A stretch of DNA of 64,000 nt from Tanytarsus gracilentus (taxonomy: Eukaryota > Arthropoda > Insecta > Diptera > Chironomidae), in contig JAXRKN010000040.1 of the NCBI GenBank assembly GCA_038502055.1, forward strand, positions 6,780,001-6,844,000. Direction: 5' to 3'. Numbering within the stretch: position 1 is the stretch's first letter; each line of letters begins with the position of its first letter. The notes under the pieces were generated by a model. It was not told where the DNA came from and ran no database searches. It worked only from the letters and a program-made list of their open reading frames with translations. This document shows, piece by piece, positions 26,402 through 38,161 of the stretch. The translations under genes were made by a program, and so were the position numbers.

Positions 26402-27129
26402 ACGTAAAATTAAATAGAAATTTTTTATATTAAATTGATGTCAATTTAATATAAAATAATTTGACCAGAAGTTTAATATCAAATTTTTACATTAATTTGA
26501 TGTCAATTTGATATAATATATTATTTTTAAATTCAATGCAAAGTTGTGTTGCAAAAATTTAAAAAAAAATATTACATCAAGGTTCAAAGTTTATTATCAA
26601 GCATTTGGGAAAAAACGGTGCTACAAAATTTCCTTTCAAATGTTGAATCAACTTAATTTTTAGAAAAAATATATTTCACTCTTTGTAAACACAAAAAGAT
26701 GTAAATTTCTTCATTCAATCAAATTTTTAATCTGAAAATTTTCTGTTATCTAAGCTCTTTATTGAAAGTTTTTTGAACAGTTTCCGTTTTTGCTTAAGTC
26801 GCTTTCCTTAATTTTCTGATAATTTTTTCAAAAGTTCCTAAAATAAGCATCGAAAATAACATAAAGTAGAATAAACAATTTAAATTTCAGTTTAAATTTT
26901 TAGTTCCTTTCATAAAATTCTAAAGATAATTATTGCTTCAAAATTTAAATATCTTTAACAAACCTGAGAAAAAAAATAAAGTTTGGTTCAAAATAATAAG
27001 AATGAGGATATTTTTTTTTTGAAAGCTAAAAGATATTATCAAGAAATTAATAAGTATCTGCTTAAATTTTCACAAAAACTTTTGATTTCTTATATAAGTC
27101 TTTAGCCATTGTGAAATTAAATTTAATAA

Positions 27130-27212
27130 AGGCTTGGTAGCGCAATGTTACGCGCGCGAGTGTTAACAAATTCATCTTCTTGAAGACAGCGGTTCGAATC
27201 CTAGCAACGGCG
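27130..27212 (+). other. tRNA-like sequence (SINE head or tRNA pseudogene)
   Basis: An A-box-like segment TGGTAGCGCAATG is followed about 50 nt later by a perfect B box, GGTTCGAATCC. The acceptor and T stems pair poorly, so it is unlikely to be a functional tRNA. It sits inside the AT-rich repeat island and is far richer in GC than its surroundings. A tRNA-derived SINE head is the likeliest reading. Confidence 0.5.
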
Positions 27213-27712
27213 GGTAAGCAAAAATAAGTTTGAGTTTCTAAAAAATATTCCTCCTTCATTACAGAGCAAAAAACAACCAAGTGTTGACCTGATATAGCAA
27301 AAAAACTTAATTAAATTAAGTGTTCCACAAAAGTGGAAAATGAAATTTGACGTCAAATTTACATTAAATTGATAGCAAAATTTGACACAAAAAATTTTTT
27401 TAGAAAAAAAATCATGTCAAAATTTGCTATTAAATTGATATAAATTTAATGTCAAAATTTGCTATCAAATCACGGTTAAATTTAATAGCAAAATTTGACC
27501 AAATATCGACGAAATTGCCCAAAAAATTTGCTATCAAAAATTGATATCAAATTGATATAAAATTGACACTGAAAATGTTCTGTGGGTTATATATATCAAT
27601 ATTCTCTTTCATCATTGTTTTAACTTAAATAAAATTATGAATTTAATTTTTTGGAAAGAGAAGGAGAAAAGTGAAAGACAATAGTAAAGAAATTTTTCTT
27701 CATAATGTATAT

Positions 27713-30224
27713 TTAGTCAACTTTGACAACGCTATAGATTTTTCGAATGAACCAGAAACATGCGAAAAATCCAATTGAGCCGGTCAAAAGGAAGAAGAGG
27801 AATACCATTATGAGGGTGTAGCCAAAGTATAAGAATGTACTCGCAGCATCTTGAATCTGTAGCTTCGTTGCGAAGTAATGACAGCAATATACGAAGAGAT
27901 AAACCGCAGTGAAACCGCTTGTTAAGAAACTACGCCACCACCAATGGTAGTCTTCAGCACAAAGATGAAAGTAACAGAGTAAGATTGTTGTTTCCGAGCA
28001 TGTAATCACAAGTATGAGAAACACGAGAAACAAGAAGCCAAACATGTAGTACATCTAAAAAATTGACGAGCATTAGAGATATTTTATTTTTAAAAAAAAC
28101 TAAAAGTTCACCTGATTTGACCACAATGAGTTGAGAATGAAAAATAGTTGAATAAAGATGCATCCAAAAGGCAAAACACCTCCCATTATTATCCCGGGAA
28201 TTGGTTGCGTATAGATCGATTGATCGGGAATTTGTCGTGGAATTTGATTCGTTCTCACTGGATGTTCGAAAGATCTTTTTCTGAAGCCAAAGTAAGCGCC
28301 AACGAAAGTTAATGGAACTGATACGCCAAACCAGAGAGCAAGAATCGCTACGAGAGTTGAAAATGGAACTGCACCGGAACTTTCTTCGTTCCACAGCACT
28401 AAATTCATGACAAAGAATAGTCCAAAAACAATACCAGGACTAAACATTGCGGTCAATAGCACATTACTTTTCCATTTAATTCCACCAAAGCTCTTGTAAA
28501 TGCGTGCAGAGACATATCCAGCAGGTGTTCCAAGTAAAACAAAAAGAACCATAGCACACGTCTGAAAATGTTTAAGACATAAATTTTAATTTAGTTAAGA
28601 AACTTTTTATGTTTTTTTTACCATTAGAGCTCCTCGATTGGCAGGCGATAAGAAACCGAGACAGGCAAAGGCAAGTGTAATTAGGGACATGCAGAAAACT
28701 TGAACACCAGATCCAAGCAAAACGGCAAGAAGCATTCCTTTGCGAGGGCTTCGGAAAACATCACCATGAACGAGTTTCCAACCTAGAATGAATGAAACAA
28801 TTGCAAATAAAATGATTGGTCATTGAATATTTTTTGAATGCTAACCGAATTCCTCTTGTGCGTCTTCGCCAGAGTCCATTTGATTATAGCGAGCAATGTC
28901 CTTATGGAGTGTTCTTAACATGATCATTGCGACCATGCCCGATAAGAAGAGAACGATGACAAGTGAATTTAGAATAGAAAACCACTGAATATTTGTGTGT
29001 GGCATAGATTCCAAAATATAATCCCATCGACTGCTCCATTTAATGGTATTATTTTGAATGAATTTAACGGAATATGTGTAGAGGACATCTATAGTCTCTC
29101 CTTGTTCGAGAGGTCTTGCTGGAATTTCAAGGGGCTGTTGACTTGAGCAGTCTGGCATTTTTGGGTCGTGTCGAATAGATGAAGGTGTAACTTTGACAGA
29201 GATTATACGACCACCATTCTGTTTAAAAGTATTCCCCCACTCTTCTTTTGCTCCACTATGGTAAGTGATGACTAAATCGACATGATTGAAGATGTAGTAA
29301 GTTCCAGGGCGATTGTAAAGTGGATTTAGAGCGCAACTCTCTTCAATTTCTGGATTTTTCGAGTTTCTCACGAGACATCCCATGCTAAAGCCGGTAGAGC
29401 AATATTGCCGGTCATTTTGAAGCGGATAGCACCATGTCACGGGCATATTGTCAAGGATCCAATGATGCTGATAGTTTAAACTCATACCTTTTTTCATGAT
29501 CATCAATTTTCGTTCGCTGTCGGTCTCACCGCCTTTGTACGTCTTTGAGCAGAGCTTAGAGCACGTTGCATTTTCCATGAAAGAAATTTTGTAGGGACTT
29601 GGTCTGATTCTCTCGCCAAAAACCACCTGTCCCAAATTTTCGGTTGGCGAGTTTGATTCATCTACCGTGCAGAAATCAAAATGATGATACTCGTACGGTA
29701 TGACAGATTCCTCTGTATTCAAGCGATTTACGTACAAAATTACATCAGACTATGTGTTGTTGTTGTGATCGGCAAACAAAGAAAGAAAGAGTTAGATTAT
29801 GAGTATTAAAGAGTAAAAAGATTATTTTTTAAGGGAATTTGCAGTCATTTGATGGGACACGTATGTATCCCAATTAATTTTTATAGAAGCAAATGAATTG
29901 CGCATTAAAATTGGGCTCATTCATTCAGTATGTTTGCACTAATCGCATATAGAAGCTAAACTCCTTATCACTGCATATCGCTTATCACTGGATGTTTTTA
30001 TTCGAGAGAAAAAAATTGTATTCGCAGGCGAAGAATAAAAAAAATTGAACACGTCAAAATTTTCCATTTTAAAGGCCGGCTCCTATTAGACTTACCTTGC
30101 ACGATTTAGATGATTCAGATGTTTTGCAATAGTTTTGTGGTGCTAGTCCGGGAAGGTAGAATTGCAAACTCATTGAAATTTGTAATAAAAATATGACAAA
30201 ACGACTAGAAATTTTAAAAGTCAT
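27713..30224 (-). CDS. TM9SF2: Transmembrane 9 superfamily member 2 (nonaspanin)
   Basis: Nine-pass endosome/Golgi membrane protein. Exons: 30224-30096, 29749-28846, 28782-28622, 28561-28112, 28054-27713; all in phase, 661 aa, the usual length for TM9SF2. The N-terminus has a signal peptide (RFVIFLLQISMSLQ) and the family motif YLPGLAP. The lumenal domain follows, ending near RWDYILESMPHTNIQWFSI, then nine hydrophobic segments from LNSLVIVLFLSG onward. The C-terminus KIYSVVKVD carries the K-x-D Golgi-retention signal of the family and resembles TM9SF2 rather than TM9SF4. The first intron's acceptor has a poor pyrimidine tract (aacacatag) but gives the expected residues. Confidence 0.95.
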
Positions 30225-31240
30225 CCTCGTTGGCTTCTCTTTTGCTTCGCAATGGTTTTAATATCTGCTTCTATCAGTATGCACTTAATTAATACACATT
30301 AGCTCACTTACAACTTCATAAATATGCTGAATGAATATAAGAAAGAATTTAAATGTTAAGATAAATTTTGCGACTAAATTCTCTCTTCTTGATCTTACTT
30401 TTCTTCAATTTAATTTTCCCCTTCAAAAAATAACAAAAAAATTAATTCCCCCTTCTTTGCCATTTAAATTATGAGTGACCGTTAAAACGCTGAAGATGAA
30501 TGAATTTTTAAAATAATAAATATGGAACCAATTCAATTTTATTACTTGAATAGTCGGGAATAGTCGTTAAATTCTTCTTTTTAATTTTAAAGAGTATAAA
30601 AATAATAATATCGTAAATTAAAATTATGTAAACTCATCCTTATTTATAATCTTTATATTTAACTATTTTTATTCATTCCTTTTAATTTTTTTGTGCTTTT
30701 TTGGTTTTTTTAATAAAAATTTTAACTAAGATATTTCAATAAGGTATCGTTTAAATTTAAGTTTCTTCTTTCTAACTTAATAAAATTAAAAAAATTGTAA
30801 AACTAGTCATGATTAATATTTTACAATTTTGTAAATTTGGCAAAAAAATTCATAGTTACATAGATAGAATCTCAATTTTAGTTATGGTTAGATTAAATTG
30901 ATGGTACCAACAAAATACAAAATAAGGGTGAATTTTTTTTAATTCTGTTCATTAAAATGCCATTGGAATGAATCATACCATGAATCACCTTTCCAAATAT
31001 ACAATACTTTAAACAACTAAAATTATCTTTCTTAATCTTGCATTAAACTTTTTTTTGCATAAATGCAAATATCAACAATTCCTTAAGTTTGTACACGATT
31101 TTTGCCTTTTTAAAATTTATCTCGACTCCATAAATTAAAAACAGAATAATTCAAAGTGCCACAACATCCTCAGTTTGTAAAAGAATCTCCAGAGCGTTGT
31201 TTTTGAGACAGGATGGTTGTTGTGGATGAGAGTGTTTTCG
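30225..31240. other. Intergenic between TM9SF2 and the LRR-Ig gene
   Basis: Holds the TM9SF2 promoter side and the 3' flank of the LRR-Ig gene. Very AT-rich; no further gene or repeat recognised. Confidence 0.5.
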
Positions 31241-33612
31241 TCAAATATCGAAATTTTCATGAGCATCGTCTACATATCCTTCATCGGGTGTTAACTGTAT
31301 GTTGGACTTTAAACTGTTATTAATACTGCATTCATCTTCATCATCCTCTTCAACTTCGTGTATTACATTATTTTCGCAAATCTCGTGCGATTCGAGTGGC
31401 GGCATATGATAACGAATATTTTGGTATCCTGGTAGTAGAATTGAAGGCCACTTTTGATCTTGCTGGACAAAGTTTCGATTAAGTAGTGGGAGTGAAACCG
31501 TTGGTAAAATTGAAGCATTGTCGCCAATAATACTTGTTTTATAAGCATCAGGAGGTGAAGGAAAATTATTACTTTCTACATCCGCATACGCGTAACATCC
31601 TTCTGCAGTGTATCTCACATCTGGTGGATTAAATGTCAATGATGTTTGCGTTATATATTCGGCTTCATTTGAAAATCGAACTACCGAATTACTGGCTTTC
31701 CCGCCTTGACTGTGAGGTAATGTTTGATAAATATAATTTACCGGCACCTGGGATGGATTTATTAAGGAAAGTGACGTTATATTATTATACCTATTCGAGT
31801 CAATAAAACAACTTGGATTAAGATGAACATCAACCTAACAAAAAAAATAACGTTATTTTAAAACTTATTATTTAGCTTTAAATTTTCAATGATTTTACCT
31901 GATACATATCTCTACTACCATTGTGAAGTAGTGATGGATTATATCGGTTAACTGGCACAAGAGTAAAATTTTTATTCTCATTACTATGTTTATAGGTTTC
32001 TATAATCCCTTCCCTTGTCATCATTTCGCCTTCATTGCGTCTTAAACTTTCAGCATCATTTATCAAATCAGGATCAGGATTCTTTTTGTCTGCACCTAAA
32101 ACCGGTGGCATGCTAATATTTTGTGGATTATTTTCTGCGTATGATAACGAGTCTTGCTGATCGCTATCCGTAATCGTAAAATTCTTGTTTATTTTTGAGC
32201 AAACATTCGTCGTAACACATTTTTGTTGTGAGTTTGTTTGTGTCACTTCTTTTGGTTTCTTCGTGCTGCTAGTGGATAGCTGTTGATTATTGCACTTGCA
32301 AATAATACAGCAACAAAACATAATAACGGTAAGAAGACTAGTAAATGTTACAATTAAAAATAAAAAAAGCTCGTTTGGAAATGATATTTCTTCAACTATC
32401 GGTTCCTCTTTAACTATCACTCTAATCGTGAAATTGGCTTGAGATCGTCCTGCTTGATTTTCAGCTACACATACAAAGGTGCCATTGTCATCAGCATTTG
32501 CATTATAAATGAATAACTCGCTCCGCTTAGAATCATCACTAACTACTTCTTCTGTAGAATATTAAAATTTAAATATTTTAAAACAAAACTTTAATTTTTT
32601 CTACAGAGTAAATTTCAATCATACCTATAAAATAGTATAGATGAATGTTTGGAGCAATAACCGTATCATTTTGTAGAATTTGACCTTGAAAGTACCAATA
32701 TATTACTGCTTCAGGAAGTGCTTTTATTTTGCATTCCAATGATATATTTTTACTCTCTGCAATTTCTAGGTACAGAGTTGTTGGAGTTATTTCCGGAACA
32801 CAGGCTAGATCATCATGGTTTAACGACTTAATTGCAAGTCCTTGCAATTTTGAAGGCTCAAAGCATTTTGGCTCTTCCTGTTGCTGCGGAATTTGGTACC
32901 TATTCAACCATAGGTATATGTCAATTAATTTGCAATCACACGTCCATCTATTTCCATGTAAACTTATTCCGTTGAGAGACTGTGATGGTAATATATGAGT
33001 GCCACGAATATTCTTAATTCTATTACCATCTAATTTTAACCATTCTAAATTGTCCATTCCTACAAAAGCTTCATCTTCTATTAAACTGATTTGGCAATTA
33101 CTTAACTCTAATGTCGTAAGGTATGACAAGTATTTAAATGCAGATGTTTTGACTTCTCTTATAGGATTACCGTTCATCGATAATCTCATTAGCGATGGAT
33201 AGTCTTGAAAAGTTACAGTTGGTATAGATGTGAGTAAATTTTCTGAAAGATCTAATTCCACTAAATTTGAAAGTCCACGAAATGCTCTTCCATTGATCCG
33301 TATTAATTGATTATTTGAGATGTAAATTTTTTGTAAATTAATAAGTTCCATCTTTAGAAAACGTTCACTTTGGAGCACGCTGATTGCATTGTAAGAAAAA
33401 TTCAGCACTTGAGTGTTGACATCAATTCCGTTTGGAATGATTTCAAGGTTATGATTACCACATTCTGCTGTTTGTTTTCCGCCTTTCCATTTACAAATAC
33501 ATGGCGCCGGGCATGCACTCGTTTCAGCAACTACCACTAAGATTAATCCAAAAAAAAGCACGAAAATCATCTTAAGAAATTCCCTCAGCATTTTTCTCTC
33601 AGTACCACTCAT
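31241..33612 (-). CDS. Kekkon-type LRR and Ig single-pass membrane protein
   Basis: Cell-surface protein of the insect kekkon family; some family members modulate EGF or BMP signalling. Exons: 33612-32625, 32551-31899, 31834-31241; all in phase, 744 aa. Signal peptide MIFVLFFGLILVVVAETSA, then an LRR N-cap (CPAPCICKW), about six leucine-rich repeats, an LRR C-cap (NRWTCDCKLIDIYLWLN) and one Ig domain (Cys in ISLECKIKA and GTFVCVAENQAG). The membrane segment (LFLFLIVTFTSLLTVIMF) is followed by a cysteine cluster that could be palmitoylated. The cytoplasmic tail of about 330 residues is low-complexity, with an acidic EVEEDDEDE patch and the end DEGYVDDAHENFDI. I could not decide which kekkon paralogue it is. 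Confidence 0.88.
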
Positions 33613-35721
33613 TTTTGAATTTTTTTTCCTACGTTCAAAATTGTTTACATCGTGTATAATATAACATTATCGAAAATTTATTTCAGCTTCCCATCTTTTT
33701 GAAAACTCGGTCGATAGATGTTTCCAATATATCTGAAATCGTAGATATTAAATTTTTTAATAAACAATTTATAGGGACTGGATCCTAGAAGCTTTGAAAA
33801 AGGAGTGAACTTTAAAATATAAGAAAATTTCACTTAATTTGCTTATATAGACTTTCCGTCAATCTTACAGAAATGATCACACATAAACTTGATTTTGCTT
33901 TTATTCCTCTTGTTTGGATACGCCATTTTCACGTATGATTTATAATCCCAACACAAAAATCTAATAAAAAATGAATGCATCTCATAAGAACATGTGTGAA
34001 ACACGTTCAATGATGTGGGTGTTACATTTTACAAAGCACACACATACACACACTTAATAATTTCAAGTTAAATAATTTAAGTGATAATCCGATGGAATTT
34101 TTAACAATATATTGGAATACAAGAGAGAATTCCGGTGCATATTTTACAAATGTCAGAAAATGTGAACTGACTATCCCAATACTCACACAACTCTCTCAAA
34201 ATGAGTGTTCATCCGAGAAACATTTTTCAATCAATAATTTTTTGTTTTTCTGAAGCACTCTTAACTCTGATTATGACTTTTTTTTATTAAATTTTAAAAG
34301 AAAACATGAATCATGATATTTTTCTCTTTACTAGCATTGATTGTTTCATAAAAAAAATCGTTTTTTTTTCGGAACTTTCAACTTTTGTACTTGAGTGTGA
34401 AAAGTATTTTTCTCAATCACTCCTTTTTAATTCTTAATATTTTTTTTTTCACAACGCTTTGAAACTTTTAAAATTTGTCCTTTACTTCATTTTCCTTTTT
34501 TGCTTTCATAAGACGGCAATGATTTACGTTTTTAGCGTCATTATAGAACGAATGCTGTGAGCAAACTGCTAGGAGAGCTGGAAAATTTTCTGGGAAAATT
34601 TCATAGAGTGGAAACACAAACGGAAACATTTCTTATGTTCCACGATGCACGACCCTAGTGGTGAACATGTTAAACATATAAGTGTGTAATTGAAAGAAAA
34701 TTACATTTAAAAAAATTGTTAGAATTATTTGAGTTTTTAACCATAGTTTAGAACAGACCCCAAGTTTCAAGTTTTCATAAAAAGTCTTTTTTTAGAATGA
34801 ATGAAAATTGTCTCTTGAAGACAAATGAACCCTCAAAAACCGTTAAAGTAACATTAAATTTTATGTTTCTCAATACTCGCTTATTCACTTATTGACAATT
34901 AAATTCTTTCTGAGTTTCAGTAAAACATTTTTCTTAATAAAGCTTATACAAAATTACAAAACTTTGAAATTTATTTTTGATGGTTTTTCAAAAAAAAATC
35001 AAAATTATTTTTAGCAAATATTTTACTCTTAAACACTTACGCATTTAATTATTATTGTGGCATATTTTGCAAAAATCTTTTAAAACTTCTCTTATCTCAA
35101 ACTTATCAGAACGGAAGTTAATTTTGTCTGTTTTTGATAAGCTTAATCGTTTGGGTGCTTGTCGAAAGTGGAAATATAATTCACGTACGCAATTTGAGAA
35201 AAAACTTACCTTTTACATTATGATCAATTTGATAAATTATTTAATTTCTCTCGTTAGTTTTATTTTACTTATGTGTAAAATGAAGAGTTGAATAAACAGC
35301 ACAAAAAAAATTACAGAGTAAATTGCTTCCTAATTCTCTAAAAAATCAAAAATCAAATTATAATGCTTCCAAGTATTCTAAAAACTTCATTTTGATACAC
35401 GTTTAAATCTCGTCTAAGTAAAAAATAATAAGTTTTTCGTAAATTAAAACACTTTTAATAATTTAAAATTTTTACTTTAGAAAAAAATTGAAATAAAAGA
35501 AAAATGTATGCTGACTAATTCTTTAATTGCTTTTCAATAAAATTTCCACCAGATTTCCACATACATGAAAATTTAGCCATATTTAATTAAAATTTTAGGT
35601 GTTACCACAGCACTCGTGTGCATACTTACTTTATCAATTATATAACTACCCTGAAAACTAATCATTAAAAGTTTAGATTGGCAAGTTTAGACTGAGCTTT
35701 TAATTTATGAATTTCTAAAAT
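33613..35721. other. Upstream region of the LRR-Ig gene, no gene seen
   Basis: AT-rich spacer. The 78-codon open frame at 35055-35291 shows no recognisable content. A CA-rich stretch lies near 34035-34055. Confidence 0.5.
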
Positions 35722-36115
35722 TTAATTTTGTGGAGTACATGTTTCTTGATTACCAAGTACGCAATTTCTCACTTCACTGACCCATATTTGATCATCGGGA
35801 CAACTGAACCATATACCTCTATAATTTTTTAAATTAAAATTAGAATTTTTATTTTTTTAACGGTAAATATTAAATCTATTAATTTATAGTTACCTCCCAA
35901 TCATGCACATGAAGTATTGAACACAATTTTCAGGGTGAGATCCAAAGCTTACAACTACATCCTGACAAATTTCGTTCAAATCAAGATTTGCATCTACAAA
36001 AATTATTCCCAAGACAAGTATTAAAAACGTGAAATTGTTGAGAACTATTTAAAAAAGGAAATAAATTAATTTTAATCATTCACTTATCACTAACATCTCA
36101 ATACTCACGTTTCAT
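35722..36115 (-). CDS. Small secreted CBM14 (peritrophin-A) protein, 84 aa
   Basis: Three small exons: 36115-36109 (7 nt, ATG AAA C), 36044-35894 and 35818-35722 (TAA). Junctions are GT-AG and in phase. The product starts with a signal peptide (MKLLNNFTFLILVLGIIFVDA) and then is a single chitin-binding type 2 domain. After the first Cys (ICQDV), the spacings C-x5-C-x9-C-x12-C-x7-C match the CBM14 pattern (Cys in PENC, YFMC, FSC, RNC, ETC). It would act outside the cell, in cuticle, peritrophic matrix or immunity. A TATAAA-like box lies on the same strand at 36976-36969. A hAT-type element splits the leader 21 bp upstream of the ATG, so expression may be altered. Confidence 0.82.
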
Positions 36116-36127
36116 ACTTCAAAATGT

Positions 36128-36904
36128 GTTCCGGTTAGAGTTTCTCAAATGCCCGGGTAATGAGATTTTATCCTACCCGGGTAAAAAAATTTACTAACCG
36201 GGTAGCCCGGGCATGCCCGGGTAAGAATTTTTTTAAAAAAATATACCTATTTTTACTCAAATTTTCGGCTAATCTTTACATAGAGCATTTTTAGTAACAG
36301 AAATAAAAGTTTTTTAAACAGAAAATGAAAAGATTAAAAGAAATATAAAAAGTTTAATGGAAATAGTTCTTAAGGAACATTACACAGTGAAGGTCTGACA
36401 TTCGAGTTCTAGCCTTTGTTACAATATCTCCAGCCTCTAAAAATGCCCTCTATGAAGAAACTGATGTTGCCTGAATCGTTAGTAAAGCTTTAAATAATCG
36501 GTCCAAAATTGGAGATCTTTGTTTGAGTCTTCTCATGTCATCTCATGGCTATTTTTTTGTTGCACTTGCACTTGATGTTTCAAAATACTTTTTTGAATTA
36601 AAAAATTTCACAAACGAATCTAAATTTATAAAGGTAAACTACCTTCTTAAGTCATGTAGTTTTGATAAGTGATAAAATTCATTGTAAACAAAACATTTTC
36701 AGGTATTGGTTTACACAAAACTTATAAAAAGCAGTTATGGAGGAAGATTTTTTCAAAAAAAATTAAGAAAATTTTCTTCGAATTTTTTAATTTTTACCCG
36801 GGTAAGAGGAGAGCAATTTTCCGGGTATACCCGGGTAGTAAAATTGACGGGCATACCCGGGTATACCCGTGCCCGGGCTACCCGTGAGAAACTCTAGTTC
36901 CGGT
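36128..36904. mobile_element. Non-autonomous hAT element with 8-bp target duplication
   Basis: A 761-bp element (36136-36896) with perfect 12-bp inverted ends TAGAGTTTCTCA / TGAGAAACTCTA. It is flanked by an exact 8-bp duplication, GTTCCGGT (36128-36135 and 36897-36904), the hAT hallmark. Both subterminal regions carry many copies of CCCGGGTA, plausible transposase-binding sites. The interior holds a decayed transposase C-terminus on the minus strand. The perfect duplication suggests a fairly recent insertion. Confidence 0.92.
36366..36530 (-). pseudogene. hAT transposase C-terminal remnant
   Basis: The minus strand reads IQATSVSS, a stop, then RAFLEAGDIVTKARTRMSDL and FLKN. This is the hAT dimerisation-region pattern (TS..SERxFSxAGxI...R..L...FLK) with the Glu codon of SER turned into TAG. 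It is a fragment only, without the catalytic part. Confidence 0.75.
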
Positions 36905-36968
36905 GTTTTTAGATACGTTCAATGGTAAATTCAATTAAGTAATAAAAACGGCTAGTGTAAGCTTAAGA

Positions 36969-36976
36969 TTTATATA
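36969..36976 (-). promoter_or_regulatory. Candidate TATA box of the CBM14 gene
   Basis: Reads TATATAAA on the minus strand. Ignoring the hAT insertion it would lie about 90-95 bp upstream of the ATG, leaving room for a leader of about 60 nt. This is inferred from position and motif only. Confidence 0.4.
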
Positions 36977-37220
36977 CAAAGCTCTATAAAAAAAGTATAG
37001 ATTGATAATGAACTTGAAAACAGTAAATACTTAACTGTGTGCATATACTGGTCTTAATCTCAATTAAAAATACTTTTGATCGTCTTAAGGCACAAAAACA
37101 CTAAGGTTGATTCCACAAAACTGTTGAAAAATCTAAAAGTCCTGTGAGATGATTTAATTAAACTTTTTATGAGTGATCAGCATTTTTAAATCATTTATAC
37201 ATAGTTCTTTCTTAATATTA

Positions 37221-37801
37221 TATGCATTGCGGTGGTGGGCAGACTGGAGCTGACATTAGTAAATCAGACAGTCAAGCACTGATGATATACAGATCATATT
37301 GTACTATACCCTTTTTGCAATGACCATCTTATTCAGACGTCTTTACTTGCTCTTATGATAGACTCGTATACGCAAGGTGCACCTTATGAGCGATATCCAT
37401 TTTACTCAGAGGAGTCCTCAGTAGATTAGCGACACTTCCCTTAGGCAGCCGACACCTCTCTGCGAATTCATGAGCGGTGGAGGCACCAAATGCCTAAATC
37501 GGTCATACTCGCACCCAGCACACGGCCCAACACTCTTAAGCTCTGCGACATTGTCGAAACACGAAATAAGTGTAACGGCAATGGGCCCATCCGAAATTCA
37601 AGTGCGTAAGCCGTTCCATTTCAATGTGTCTCATGTTCCACATTTCAACTCACGACCAACACAAGAAACGAGCTTGGCGGATGGAACTGAGAAAAACACT
37701 CGACGATCACCCATCTAATACACAGTATGACACAAATGTCGCTTAACATTGTCAGTGTACGCTCAATCCAATGAGCTATTAAAGTGATTTCTCAGCATCA
37801 A
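37221..37801 (-). mobile_element. SINE-like retroposon, about 580 bp
   Basis: A GC-shifted block flanked by similar direct repeats, TTCTTTCTTAATATTA (37205-37220) and TTCTTTCTTAACATTTA (37802-37818), which look like a target-site duplication. On the minus strand its head reads TAGCTCATTGGATTGAGCG, close to a tRNA D-arm/A box, and 57 nt later TTAGATGGGTGATC, which recalls the 5S rRNA internal promoter. The open frame at 37470-37718 looks like a chance product of the composition. Confidence 0.55.
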
Positions 37802-38161
37802 TTCTTTCTTAACATTTATATTTTATTCATTTCATTATAGTAAAAACTTGAAAATAAAACGCATGTGCCACTGGAAACAAATCTCCTTACTCATTATTCT
37901 CAAATATCAAACGAAAGCCTAAGACCGGATATTTTCATCCTTTTGAGTTTCGAAACTTATGCAATAGACTTTAAACCTTATTGTCCATTGCTGTGTAAGA
38001 AATCTGTTAAAAAAATTTAATTATATTTTCAATCTATATTTCTTGGTCTATTAGCTACATAATTTTTTTCAAATTACGTAAAAAAGTCTTTTAAATATTT
38101 AAACTCACAACTTAAAAATTTATTTCGAAGCAGACATTGCAACGACACAACTTTTCGTCCA

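Larger units (their letters stand above)
25850..27586. mobile_element. AT-rich repeat island with inverted ends
   Basis: The left end CCCATAGAACA (25850-25860) and right end TGTTCTGTGGG (27576-27586) are inverted repeats with one mismatch, and both are flanked by ttatatat, a possible 8-bp target duplication. The interior is built of variants of the words TTTGATATCAA, TTTGATGTCAA and TTAAATTTGA on both strands, contains a 62-bp tandem array and carries a tRNA-like sequence. No transposase is visible. It may be one non-autonomous element or several nested ones. Confidence 0.5.

Noticed and set aside
27130..27212. Functional tRNA gene
   Set aside because: The B box is perfect, but the acceptor and T stems have several mismatches, so no cloverleaf forms convincingly.
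37470..37718. 82-codon ORF MSGGGTKCLNRS...
   Set aside because: It lies inside the SINE-like block, resembles no protein, and its length is expected from the local GC rise.
37700..37780. A true 5S rRNA gene fragment
   Set aside because: Only a short word resembling the 3' promoter region matches; the remaining 5S sequence is absent.
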